Assembly: GCA_964508715.1 (NCBI GenBank)
Contig: CAZDUX010000034.1
Span: 1-21,992, forward strand
Source: JAKALX01 sp964508715
GTDB taxonomy: Bacteria > Chloroflexota > Dehalococcoidia > Tepidiformales > Tepidiformaceae
Length of the DNA stretch: 21,992 nucleotides
Reading direction: 5' to 3'
Part shown: one piece after another, positions 14,617-21,981 of the stretch
How positions within the stretch are numbered: position 1 is the first letter of the stretch
Layout: each line of letters begins with the position of its first letter
Translations under genes and position numbers: made by a program
Notes under the pieces: model-generated
Seen by the model: only the letters and a program-made list of their open reading frames with translations
What the model was told of the DNA's origin: nothing
Databases searched by the model: none

Positions 14617-15306
14617 ATGCAGTCACCGCTCGACACTCTGCCGGCCACGAGACGGAAACTCATCATCGCATTGCGCATGGATGGTGAGCTTTCTTCGGAT
14701 GAAGCGGCGAGCCGGCTCGGGCTCTCACCGGGAGCGGCGCGCCAGCACCTCATGGGGTTGCGGGCGGCCGGGCTGGTATCACTGCGCGAGTTACGCGACG
14801 GTCCGGGGCGCCCTCGCCACCTGTTCCGCCTCACTCCTGAGGCAAACACCCTCTTTCCGCGGGCGAATGCAGCGTTCGTCAAGAACCTGCTCGCGGCGGT
14901 GGCCAAGACGCCGGATGAGGTTCGCGCGGTCGTGAACCGGATGTGCGAGATGCAGGTTGCGAAGGTTGCGGATCAACTGGAGGGGAAGCCCCTGGGGGAG
15001 CGACTGGAGCTCGTGGTGCAGGCGTTTGAGCACGATGGGTTCCTCCCTGCGATGCGCCAGCTACCGGACAAGCGCTGGCAGCTCAGCCTGTTCAACTGCC
15101 CCCTCCTCGATATTGCCGAGGACTACCCGGCTTTTTGCGACGCCGAAGTGAACTGCGTCGCGCGGATGGCGTTCGCCAGGGTGGAGCGTGTCGGCCTCCG
15201 GATCAGCGGGCAACGCGCCTGCACGTACCTGATTGGTCCGGAGCAACCGGAATTGCCCGTGACCAACAACCACGCTCCGACAGTCTCCGAACCGGTGACC
15301 GTTTAG
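14617..15306 (+). CDS. SufR-like winged-helix regulator 3
   Basis: This 229-aa paralog has a winged helix (about 10-73: ATRRKLIIALRMDGE, PGAARQHLMGLRAAGLV, wing DGPGRPRHLFRLT). Sensor cysteines C161 (NCP), C174 and C202 keep the same 13- and 28-residue spacing as in regulators 1 and 2. C110 and C180 are extra, and the C-terminus has a polar tail of about 20 residues not seen in the others. It has its own control region: the inverted repeat and the CRP-type site directly upstream. It is followed after 152 bp by the ABC exporter genes, which are plausible but unproven targets. Confidence 0.85.
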   Translation: MQSPLDTLPATRRKLIIALRMDGELSSDEAASRLGLSPGAARQHLMGLRAAGLVSLRELRDGPGRPRHLFRLTPEANTLFPRANAAFVKNLLAAVAKTPDEVRAVVNRMCEMQVAKVADQLEGKPLGERLELVVQAFEHDGFLPAMRQLPDKRWQLSLFNCPLLDIAEDYPAFCDAEVNCVARMAFARVERVGLRISGQRACTYLIGPEQPELPVTNNHAPTVSEPVTV

Positions 15307-15445
15307 CAACAGCTGATCCGCTGCTTGCCATGCAGGTGCCGCGAGATGTGTCGCGTTGCCCGGTCAGCGTCATCCTGAAACCGGAGATAAGGCCACACGG
15401 GCGACGAAGCATCCCACGGTGGACGTTCGAGGCGACTCGCTGGTG

Positions 15446-15451
15446 TATCGT
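15446..15451 (+). promoter_or_regulatory. Candidate -10 of ABC exporter operon
   Basis: TATCGT ends 7 nt before the ATPase ATG at 15459, and no Shine-Dalgarno is visible. This fits the leaderless pattern of neighbouring genes. Confidence 0.35.
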
Positions 15452-15458
15452 TCGGGCG

Positions 15459-16187
15459 ATGACAGTGCCGGCGATCGATGTCCGCGGGCTGCGCGTGATT
15501 CGCGGCGGGAATGTGGTATTGCCGGGGCTATCTCTCGAAGTCGCTGCCGGGCGCATCACCGGGTTGCTCGGGCCAAGCGGGTCGGGGAAGACGACGTTGA
15601 TGCGGGCGATCGTCGGGGCGCAGGTGGTGGCCGGCGGGGAGGTCCGGGTTCTTGGCCTGCGAGCAGGTTCGGCGGCGCTTCGTTCCCGTGTTGGATACGT
15701 CACGCAGGCGCCGTCGGTCTATATCGACCTGACGGTCGAGCAGAACCTCTCCTATTTCGCGCAGGTGCTGGGGGCGGCCGGGGACGCAGTGCCCCGCACA
15801 ATCGGGCTGGTGGGGCTCGCAGGCTTCGAAGGCCGCCAGGTGAAAGCCCTCTCCGGTGGACAGCGTGCACGGGTCTCCCTGGCTACGGCCATGCTGAACG
15901 AGCCCGAGTTGCTGGTGCTCGACGAGCCGACGGTGGGCCTCGACCCCGTGCTGCGTGGCGAGCTCTGGGAGACGTTCCATGCGCTCACGGGTGGTGGCGC
16001 AACACTCCTCGTTTCGAGCCACGTGATGGACGAGGCCGACCGCTGCGACGACCTGGTGCTCCTACGGGATGGCGGTGTGCTGGCGACTGGAACACCGGAG
16101 GAGCTGCGCCAGCGGACCGGGCGCGAGACGATCGAAGGGGCGTTCCTTGCGCTCATCAACAAGCGGGCAACGGAGGCTGCCGGGTGA
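15459..16187 (+). CDS. ABC transporter ATP-binding protein (ABC-2 exporter type)
   Basis: This 242-aa nucleotide-binding subunit carries a full set of motifs: Walker A GPSGSGKT (38-45), Q-loop in VGYVTQAPSVY, signature LSGGQRARVSLA, Walker B LLVLDEPTVGLDP and the switch histidine in LLVSSHVMDEADRC. It resembles the ATPases of drug/lipid/Na+ ABC-2 exporters such as DrrA and NatA. The ATG at 15459 was chosen from the family start; the frame is open for 108 codons upstream but that part overlaps regulator 3. The TGA stop overlaps the GTG start of the permease, so the two are translationally coupled. Confidence 0.94.
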   Translation: MTVPAIDVRGLRVIRGGNVVLPGLSLEVAAGRITGLLGPSGSGKTTLMRAIVGAQVVAGGEVRVLGLRAGSAALRSRVGYVTQAPSVYIDLTVEQNLSYFAQVLGAAGDAVPRTIGLVGLAGFEGRQVKALSGGQRARVSLATAMLNEPELLVLDEPTVGLDPVLRGELWETFHALTGGGATLLVSSHVMDEADRCDDLVLLRDGGVLATGTPEELRQRTGRETIEGAFLALINKRATEAAG

Positions 16188-16921
16188 CGCCTCGAAACGT
16201 GAGGGCGACGAGTGTGCGCGTGCTGCGACAGCTCGAACACGACCCGCGCACGGTGGCGCTGCTCATTGTCGTGCCGGTGGTGCTGATGTTCCTGGTGCGC
16301 TGGGTTTACTGGAGCCAGGAGCCGATCTTCCAACGCATCGGCGTCCCACTACTCGGCATCTTCCCGATGACCTCGATGTTCCTCGTGACGTCGATCACGA
16401 TGCTGCGTGAACGTACGACGGGGACGCTCGAACGGCTGCTCACGATGCCGATGGGCAAGCTCGATCTGCTGCTGGGGTACGCGCTGGCGTTTGCGCTGCT
16501 CGCCGTGGCGCAGGGCGTCATCGTATCGGTGGTCGCATTCGGAGTGCTGGGCCTCGATGTTGAGGGGGCGCGCTGGGGTGTGATCGCCCTTGCGGTGCTG
16601 AATGCCGTGCTGGGGACGGCGATGGGGCTGTTCGTCAGCGCGTTCGCGACCACGGAGTTCCAGGCCGTGCAGTTCATGCCGATGTTCCTGCTGCCGCAGA
16701 TGTTGCTCTGCGGGCTGCTGGCTCCGCGCGACCAGATGGTTCGCGGGCTCGAACTCCTCTCAGACATCCTGCCCATGACCTATGCATACGATGCCCTCGT
16801 GCGTGTGGCCAGGGGCGACGGTCTCACGGGCGGTCTCTCCGCCGACATCGCCATCCTGGCCGGCATGGCGTTCCTCTCGCTCGCGCTTGGCGCGGTCACA
16901 CTGCGGCGGCGGACGCTGTAA
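16184..16921 (+). CDS. ABC-2 type transporter permease
   Basis: This 245-aa integral membrane subunit has about six helices. The first is at residues 22-36 after the amphipathic NVRATSVRVLRQLEHDPRT. The conserved LRERTTGTLERLLTMPMGKLDLLLGYALAF segment follows, and the family FMPMFLLPQMLLCGLL and MTYAYDALVRVA segments lie near the end. It starts at GTG in the GTGA overlap with the ATPase gene. The exported substrate is unknown; drug, antibiotic or lipid export is usual for this class. Confidence 0.92.
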   Translation: MTPRNVRATSVRVLRQLEHDPRTVALLIVVPVVLMFLVRWVYWSQEPIFQRIGVPLLGIFPMTSMFLVTSITMLRERTTGTLERLLTMPMGKLDLLLGYALAFALLAVAQGVIVSVVAFGVLGLDVEGARWGVIALAVLNAVLGTAMGLFVSAFATTEFQAVQFMPMFLLPQMLLCGLLAPRDQMVRGLELLSDILPMTYAYDALVRVARGDGLTGGLSADIAILAGMAFLSLALGAVTLRRRTL

Positions 16922-16923
16922 GG

Positions 16924-16948
16924 AATCCCCGGCGGGCAACCGGGGGTT
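16924..16948 (+). terminator. Hairpin after ABC exporter operon
   Basis: AATCCCCGG (16924-16932) pairs over 9 bp, one G-U, with CCGGGGGTT (16940-16948). It begins 2 nt after the permease stop. The tail after the stem is not T-rich. Confidence 0.5.
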
Positions 16949-16980
16949 GATCTGGCGCCACCGTTCCCCCTCGGGGCGGA

Positions 16981-16986
16981 TACACT
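16981..16986 (+). promoter_or_regulatory. Candidate -10 of methyltransferase gene (leaderless)
   Basis: TACACT ends 8 nt before the ATG at 16995. The GGGGAG between them abuts the ATG with no spacing, too close for a normal ribosome site. The same TACACT plus 8 nt arrangement precedes cysM. Confidence 0.45.
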
Positions 16987-16994
16987 CTGGGGAG

Positions 16995-18224
16995 ATGTCC
17001 GATTCGACGCCGATCCAGCCGCTCCTCGCCCTGCTCGATGACCTCGAGGGTGATTGGACGAAAGCCGTGTTCACTCACCCTCCGGCTGATGGCGCGAAGT
17101 GGGAGAAGCTGACGGCCGAACCGGTTTCGCTCGCGGCCGGGCGCGCGGCGAAGGTGGTCACGACAGGAGGGGGCCGGGTTACGACGACGACCGTCGAGGC
17201 CAGCGGCTGGAAGGACCGAATCCACGACATCCTCCAGGCCGGGCCAGCGCACATCAACGTCTTGAGCGCGGCGGGGGACTGGCATGCGCGGCGTGCAAAG
17301 AGCGGCCGCTGGCTCGTGAGCCGGGGCAAACCGTCGAGGGAGCGTGCACCGGCGGCGGCGCATGACCGGGCGGCGAAACATCCGCTTTCGGCGGACGACC
17401 CGAACGTCCGGGCGCTGTTCATCGAAATCGGACTCATCAGCCATAGCGGGCAGTTGCGTGGCGAAGCAGCGGCGAAACACCGGCAGGTGCAGCATTATCT
17501 CGAGCTGCTGCGGCCGCTGCGTGTTCTCAAGCAGGCGCCGGGGAGCCGGTTACGGATCGTTGACGCGGGGTGCGGGAAGGCGTACCTGAGCCTCTCGCTT
17601 TACCTGTTCGCCCGGCAGCTCGGGCTCGAGCCGGAGCTCATCGGGGTCGACCGTGCCGGTGGGGTGCTCGCGGACGTTGAGCGGAGCGCGCGGCGCCTGG
17701 GGTACGAGCAGGTGGGGACGGTGGCTTCGAGCATCGAGGAGTTTGCAGCGACGGGGGCCGACTGCGACCTGCTCATCAGCCTCCATGCGTGCGATACAGC
17801 GACCGACGAGGCGATCGCCGCGGGGGTTCGCCTGGGAGCGGGGGCGATCGTGGTTGCGCCATGCTGCCATCACGAAACCGTGGTGCAGATCGATGAACAG
17901 ATCACTCTTGGGCGGGACCTCGCGGCGTGGGAGGCAGTCACCCGGAGCGGCCTCCTTCGGCACCGCCTGGCCGACGTGATAACGGATGGACTCCGGGGTG
18001 AGGCGCTCGAGGCGTTCGGCTACCGGGCCGACATGCTGGAGTTCGTTTCGCCCGAGGCGACGGCACGGAACCTGATGATCCGGGCCGAACGGCGGGCTGC
18101 CGGCTCCGGGCTCGAGGCGGCAAAGGCGGCGGGCCTGCGCAGGTTCGAGGCGCTCGCCGCCACGTGGGGGCTGAACCCGGCTGTCCGGCGCATGCTCGCT
18201 GATCGCTGGCCTGCTGACGGCTGA
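16995..18224 (+). CDS. Class I SAM-dependent methyltransferase (Methyltransf_32-like)
   Basis: This 409-aa protein has an uncharacterised N-terminal region (1-130) and a C-terminal Rossmann-type methyltransferase. Motif I is RIVDAGCGKAYLSL (about 187-200), followed by ELIGVDRAG, the acidic motif II. A segment CDLLISLHACDTATDEAI and then VVAPCCHHE match the family that includes GSTCD and RRNAD1 proteins, thought to act on RNA or protein. The substrate is not known. The C-terminus (about 350-409) is a helical tail. The ATG at 16995 begins the coherent sequence; the frame upstream lies inside the permease gene and is rejected. Confidence 0.85.
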   Translation: MSDSTPIQPLLALLDDLEGDWTKAVFTHPPADGAKWEKLTAEPVSLAAGRAAKVVTTGGGRVTTTTVEASGWKDRIHDILQAGPAHINVLSAAGDWHARRAKSGRWLVSRGKPSRERAPAAAHDRAAKHPLSADDPNVRALFIEIGLISHSGQLRGEAAAKHRQVQHYLELLRPLRVLKQAPGSRLRIVDAGCGKAYLSLSLYLFARQLGLEPELIGVDRAGGVLADVERSARRLGYEQVGTVASSIEEFAATGADCDLLISLHACDTATDEAIAAGVRLGAGAIVVAPCCHHETVVQIDEQITLGRDLAAWEAVTRSGLLRHRLADVITDGLRGEALEAFGYRADMLEFVSPEATARNLMIRAERRAAGSGLEAAKAAGLRRFEALAATWGLNPAVRRMLADRWPADG

Positions 18225-18379
18225 TAGCGGCCGGCCGGCCGGTGGTTACGGGCCGCCTGGCCGGTCTGAAACCCGACGCGGGGACGGCACCATTGACGGT
18301 GAAGCCGACTCCCGGGTTCACGCGCCACCTGGCCGGGAATCCCGGAGAGGCGTCAACCCGAGGTGGCAGGAGGGACGCG

Positions 18380-18502
18380 ATGATCGAGATTGTCACGGTG
18401 CTGGCCCTGGCTGCGGCGGCAGCGCTGCTCGTAGCGAAGGACCGGCAGGAGGGGCGTGAGCCGGACGTCATCCCGGTGCCTGTCGAGGATGAACGCAAGT
18501 AG
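18380..18502 (+). CDS. Small single-helix membrane protein, 40 aa
   Basis: A 40-residue frame begins at an ATG 5 nt after a strong Shine-Dalgarno AGGAGGG (18368-18374). Residues 2-19 (IEIVTVLALAAAAALLVA) form one membrane helix. The rest is charged (KDRQEGREPDVIPVPVEDERK). I do not recognise a family. The ribosome site, the hydrophobic-then-charged layout and the free intergenic position argue for a real gene. The 155 bp before it contains only GC-rich short repeats (GGCCGG runs) and no other gene. Confidence 0.6.
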   Translation: MIEIVTVLALAAAAALLVAKDRQEGREPDVIPVPVEDERK

Positions 18503-18591
18503 CCTGGCGGCTACCGAGTGACGCGAAGCTCCTTGACGTGCCTGCCGTCGCCGGGGTTGGATAGACGCGCAGAAAGGACGGCGGCCGGCTC

Positions 18592-19245
18592 ATGGCCAAC
18601 GCAACGGAGCTCTTCGCGGCGATTGAGGCTGGCGACGAGGAGAAGGTCCGCAAGCTCATCGCAGCGGAGCGGAGCGTGGTCAATGCGCGGAGCGAAGGCG
18701 GCGTGTCAGCGGTCCTCTTCGCGATGTATCGCGGGCAGAAGGAAATTGCCACCGAGCTGGTGCTGGGGGGAGCGGAACTCGACCTCTTCGAGGCGGCTGC
18801 CACCGGCCACGTGGAGCGGCTCGACGAGTTGCTCTCGCGAGACGGGACGCTCGTCGCGTCATATTCGGCTGACGGCTGGACAGCGCTGCACCTGGCGGCG
18901 TTCTTCGGGCAGGAGCGGGCAGCGGCACTGCTCATCGAACGGGGCGCGCCGCTCGATGCGTGGAGCCGGAACGAGCGGGTGAATCAGCCGCTGCATGCAG
19001 CCGTAGCGGGTAATGACACCGAGACGTGTCTCTGGCTGCTTCGGCACGGGGCCCCGGTGAACGAGCGACAGGAGGGTGGTTTCACGCCACTCCACGAGGC
19101 AGCCCGGAACGGCAACCCGGACGTGGTCCAGGCACTCCTCGAGTACGGTGCCAACCCGGCGGCCACCACCGATGCGGGGAAGACCGCGGCAGAGGTCGCA
19201 GATGAGGCAGGGCATGCAGTGCTCGCCAACCAGCTGTCCCGGTAG
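18592..19245 (+). CDS. Ankyrin-repeat protein
   Basis: This 217-aa protein is made almost wholly of ankyrin repeats, about six. The clearest are DGWTALHLAAFFGQERAAALLIERGAPLDA (about 94-123), NQPLHAAVAGNDTETCLWLLRHGAPVNE and GGFTPLHEAARNGNPDVVQALLEYGANPAA (about 161-190). No signal peptide is seen, so a cytoplasmic protein-binding role is likely. The partner is unknown. The ATG at 18592 is only weakly supported by a ribosome site (AAAGGA lies too far upstream), but the repeat fold begins right after it. Confidence 0.9.
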   Translation: MANATELFAAIEAGDEEKVRKLIAAERSVVNARSEGGVSAVLFAMYRGQKEIATELVLGGAELDLFEAAATGHVERLDELLSRDGTLVASYSADGWTALHLAAFFGQERAAALLIERGAPLDAWSRNERVNQPLHAAVAGNDTETCLWLLRHGAPVNERQEGGFTPLHEAARNGNPDVVQALLEYGANPAATTDAGKTAAEVADEAGHAVLANQLSR

Positions 19246-19265
19246 CGCCTCAATTCGCACTGCCT

Positions 19266-19278
19266 CAACAGTTTGTTG
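19266..19278. promoter_or_regulatory. Inverted repeat CAACA-GTT-TGTTG upstream of nirK
   Basis: Perfect 5-bp arms lie about 90 bp before the nirK start. It reads CAAC-N5-GTTG, one base shorter than the CAAC-N6-GTTG site known for cyanobacterial SufR. It is a possible operator. Confidence 0.35.
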
Positions 19279-19366
19279 TGGATTTGCGAGAGATGGGGCG
19301 TGGCGTGCTGCGGCGCCTTGAGTCGGGGCGGTTCACGGTGGAGGGAGTCTGCTCGCGGAGATCCGA

Positions 19367-20800
19367 ATGCGCCCCTTCTCTCTTTCTCGCGTTCTTGCCG
19401 TCCTGGCGATGGCCGTGCTGGCAGTTGCCGCCAGTGCATGCAGTGCTGGTGCGGCGACACAGGTCACCGAACAGCTCGTGCCGCCTCCCAACATCCCGGC
19501 ACCTTCACCAAGGGGCGGCGCCCATGTCATCGTGAACCTCACCGCTGAGGAGAAGACGGCGGAGATCGCCCCCGGGGTGAATTACGACGTCTGGTCGTTC
19601 AACGGTTCAGTCCCGGCACCGATGATCCGCGTGCGGGTAGGCGACACGGTGGAGATACGCCTGAAGAACGACCCGTCTTCGAAGAATGTCCACGACATCG
19701 ACCTTCATGCCGTTACCGGGCCCGGGGGCGGGGCCGGCGCGACGGTGGTGAAACCGGGCGAGGAGAAGAGCTTCACGTTCAAGGCGAAGGCCGAGGGCCT
19801 CTTCGCATTCCATTGCGCGCAGGGGATTGTGGCGGACCACATCGCGAATGGGATGTATGGGGCGATCCTCGTTGAGCCTGCGAACGGGCTCGACACCGTC
19901 GACCATGAGTATTACATCGGCCAGGGTGAGTGGTATACGGATCTCGACCTGAACGCCAAGGGCAACGCGAGCCTGGATTTCAACAAGCTGATGAACGAAC
20001 AGCCGACATACGTGACCTGGAATGGGAACACAAAGTCGCTCACGGGGAACGGCGCACTGCAGGCGAAAGTTGGCGAGACTGTCCGGCTGTACGTGGTGAA
20101 CGGCGGGCCGAACCTGACTTCGAGCTTCCACGTGATCGGGGAGATCTTCGATAGGACGTGGCTATTTGGCGGGCTCGAGTCGCCTCCGCTGCGTGACCTG
20201 CAGACGGTCACGGTCCCGCCGGGTGGGTCGACGGTGGTGCAGTTCAAGCTGGATGTTCCCGGCGACTACAAGCTCGTGGATCACGCGACGTCGCGGCTTT
20301 CGCGGGGTGCTGCCGGGATCCTGCACGTGACCGGTGCGCAGAACCGCGATGTGTTCGACGCACCGGGGGAGACGACCGTCCCTGCCACAACGCCCACGAC
20401 GGCGGCGACACCAAGTCCGTCGGCAACGGCGAGCGTGCCGGCCACAGCGACGGCGACGGCGACCGCGACCGCGACGGCGGCACCATCGGGGACGTCTGCA
20501 CCGACCACCGGGACGAACACGGTCTCGATGATTGACAACGCATTCGTGCCGGACAAGCTGACAGCGAAGGCAGGTCAGAAGGTGACGTTCACGCTCACCA
20601 ACGACGGCAAGGTACCCCACAACATGCAGATCGCGAGCCTCGACGGGAACTTCGACAAGCCGGTGGCGACCACCAACCCGGAGCTCGTGAGCCCGGGCAA
20701 GACGGGCACGCTGGAGTGGACGCCCGCGGCGCCGGGGACGTACAAGTTCCGCTGCGAGGTCCACCCTGATCAGATGACGGGGACGATTACTGTCTCGTGA
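19367..20800 (+). CDS. nirK: Copper nitrite reductase (AniA-class NirK) with fused C-terminal cupredoxin
   Basis: This 477-aa exported enzyme reduces nitrite to nitric oxide. The signal peptide ends near SAC (Cys25, weak lipobox). The catalytic core (about 50-325) has type 1 copper ligands H109, C150, H158 and M163, and type 2 ligands H114, H149 and H306. The catalytic pair is D112 and H255 (in SSFHVIGEIFD). Signatures HDIDLHAVTGPGGGA, HIANGMYGAILVEP and LVDHATSRLSRGAAG match the Neisseria AniA class closely. A Thr/Ala/Pro linker (about 335-382) leads to a C-terminal cupredoxin (about 384-477) with ligands H418, C463, H466 and M470, probably an internal electron donor domain. GCGGAGA (19355-19361) supports the start. 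The set of ligands is complete, so activity is expected. Confidence 0.95.
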   Translation: MRPFSLSRVLAVLAMAVLAVAASACSAGAATQVTEQLVPPPNIPAPSPRGGAHVIVNLTAEEKTAEIAPGVNYDVWSFNGSVPAPMIRVRVGDTVEIRLKNDPSSKNVHDIDLHAVTGPGGGAGATVVKPGEEKSFTFKAKAEGLFAFHCAQGIVADHIANGMYGAILVEPANGLDTVDHEYYIGQGEWYTDLDLNAKGNASLDFNKLMNEQPTYVTWNGNTKSLTGNGALQAKVGETVRLYVVNGGPNLTSSFHVIGEIFDRTWLFGGLESPPLRDLQTVTVPPGGSTVVQFKLDVPGDYKLVDHATSRLSRGAAGILHVTGAQNRDVFDAPGETTVPATTPTTAATPSPSATASVPATATATATATATAAPSGTSAPTTGTNTVSMIDNAFVPDKLTAKAGQKVTFTLTNDGKVPHNMQIASLDGNFDKPVATTNPELVSPGKTGTLEWTPAAPGTYKFRCEVHPDQMTGTITVS

Positions 20801-20817
20801 GTCTCCTGGTCCCTGCC

Positions 20818-20854
20818 GGTACGGGGCGTCCCGGTCCGCCGGGGCGCCCGTGCC
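20818..20854. terminator. Large GC hairpin between convergent nirK and cysM
   Basis: A near-perfect stem of about 16 bp (20818-20834 with 20839-20854, one bulged G, one or two G-U) lies 17 nt after the nirK stop. It has no T-tract. Its position suits a bidirectional terminator. Confidence 0.55.
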
Positions 20855-20924
20855 AGCGCCCTCGAGCAGGACGATGTGGCGAGCCGGGGGAAGACGGCGC
20901 CGCGGCATGAACTGGCAAGGGGTG

Positions 20925-21884
20925 CTACCACCAGAGGATATCGTCGAGGGGATCGTCGTGGGATTCGAAGGCAGGGTCGGCGTCATCGAGGGCCCAGAGG
21001 TCGGTCCCAAGGTACTTCCAGCCACCGTCGGCGAAGATCATGACGACGTTACCGCGCTGAATGCGGCTCGCCGCACGGACCGCAGCGTGGAGCACAGCAC
21101 CCGAGCTGATGCCGCCGAAGATGCCTTCCGCGAGCATGGCGCGCCGGGCATGCGAGAAGGCGTGGCGGTTACCAACGATGATCTTGCCGTCGAGGACTGA
21201 CTCGTCGAGCACGGGTGGGATGAAGCCATCTTCGAGCGACTTGAGGCCCTGGACGTGGACGCCGAGGCGGGGTTCGACGCCGAGGACATGGCACTGCGGA
21301 TTTGCCTCTTTGAGGCGGCGGCCGGCACCCGAAAGGGTCCCGCCGGTCCCCATGCCGCTGACGAGCATGTCGACGCGGGGGAGATCGGCGAGGATCTCTG
21401 CGCCCGTGGTCTCGTAATGGGCGATGCTGTTTTCGGGGCTATCGAACTGGCCGAAGTAGTAGGCCCCGGTTTCCGCGGCGATCTGCTTCGCTGCCTCTCG
21501 CGCGGACTTGATACCAGCCTGGCGCGGAATACGGTGGATCGTTGCGCCGTAGACATTGAGGAGCTGGGTAATCTCGGGATAGACGCTATCGGGTACGCAC
21601 ACTTCGACCGGGTGGCCCAGGAGGTGCCCGAAGAGTGCAAGTGCGACGCCCGTGTTGCCGGTGGACGCCTCGACGATGGCCTGTCCGGGTTCGAGCTGAC
21701 CACTGGCACGGGCGGATTCGAGGATGCGGACCACGATGCGGTCCTTGATTGAGCCGGTCGGATTCTGAGCTTCGAGCTTGGCGAAAAGGCGGACGCCGGG
21801 GTTGGGCGAAAGCGAGCGCATCTCGACGAGGGGCGTATTGCCGACGAGCTGGCGAATCGATTCGAAGACGCGCGGACCAGGCAT
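20925..21884 (-). CDS. cysM: Cysteine synthase B-type PLP enzyme, CysM family
   Basis: This 319-aa fold-type II PLP enzyme makes cysteine by beta-replacement. Motifs are the PLP lysine K47 in NPTGSIKDR (41-49), the substrate loop STGNTG (74-79) and the phosphate loop GMGTGGT. Much of the C-terminal half, including EPRLGVHVQGL, EGIFGGISSGAVLHAA and DGGWKYLGTDLW, resembles the mycobacterial CysM that uses O-phosphoserine and a CysO thiocarboxylate sulfur donor. The EPR arginine may be the phosphate-selecting residue of that class. No cysO or mec gene is adjacent. The ATG at 21884 fits the family start and has TACACT 8 nt upstream; a start at 21950 would add 22 unrelated residues. Confidence 0.92.
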   Translation of the reverse strand: MPGPRVFESIRQLVGNTPLVEMRSLSPNPGVRLFAKLEAQNPTGSIKDRIVVRILESARASGQLEPGQAIVEASTGNTGVALALFGHLLGHPVEVCVPDSVYPEITQLLNVYGATIHRIPRQAGIKSAREAAKQIAAETGAYYFGQFDSPENSIAHYETTGAEILADLPRVDMLVSGMGTGGTLSGAGRRLKEANPQCHVLGVEPRLGVHVQGLKSLEDGFIPPVLDESVLDGKIIVGNRHAFSHARRAMLAEGIFGGISSGAVLHAAVRAASRIQRGNVVMIFADGGWKYLGTDLWALDDADPAFESHDDPLDDILWW

Positions 21885-21892
21885 GTAGAACC

Positions 21893-21898
21893 AGTGTA
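21893..21898 (-). promoter_or_regulatory. Candidate -10 of cysM (leaderless)
   Basis: Minus-strand TACACT ends 8 nt before the ATG, the same sequence and spacing as at the methyltransferase gene. No Shine-Dalgarno is visible. Confidence 0.45.
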
Positions 21899-21969
21899 GC
21901 CCGAGACGGGCGAAGAGAGGCCGGGTCCCTGTGGGCGGGGTGTCCATCATGATTTTGCACGGCAGGTGG

Positions 21970-21981
21970 GGAAGCGCTTCC
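21970..21981. promoter_or_regulatory. 12-bp perfect palindrome near right edge
   Basis: GGAAGCGCTTCC lies about 90 bp upstream of cysM (minus strand), in the region before whatever follows the window. It could be an operator; nothing else supports it. Confidence 0.2.

Noticed and set aside
15356..16183. Long upstream extension in the permease frame
   Set aside because: It runs through the whole ATPase gene in another frame. The GTG at 16184 in the GTGA overlap is the natural start.
18293..18298. TTGACG as a -35 element for the 40-aa membrane protein
   Set aside because: No -10-like hexamer lies 16-18 bp downstream.
18225..18379. GGCCGG-rich intergenic stretch as an RNA gene or terminator
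   Set aside because: Short GC repeats can pair in many ways; there is no single convincing fold, no T-tract and no promoter.
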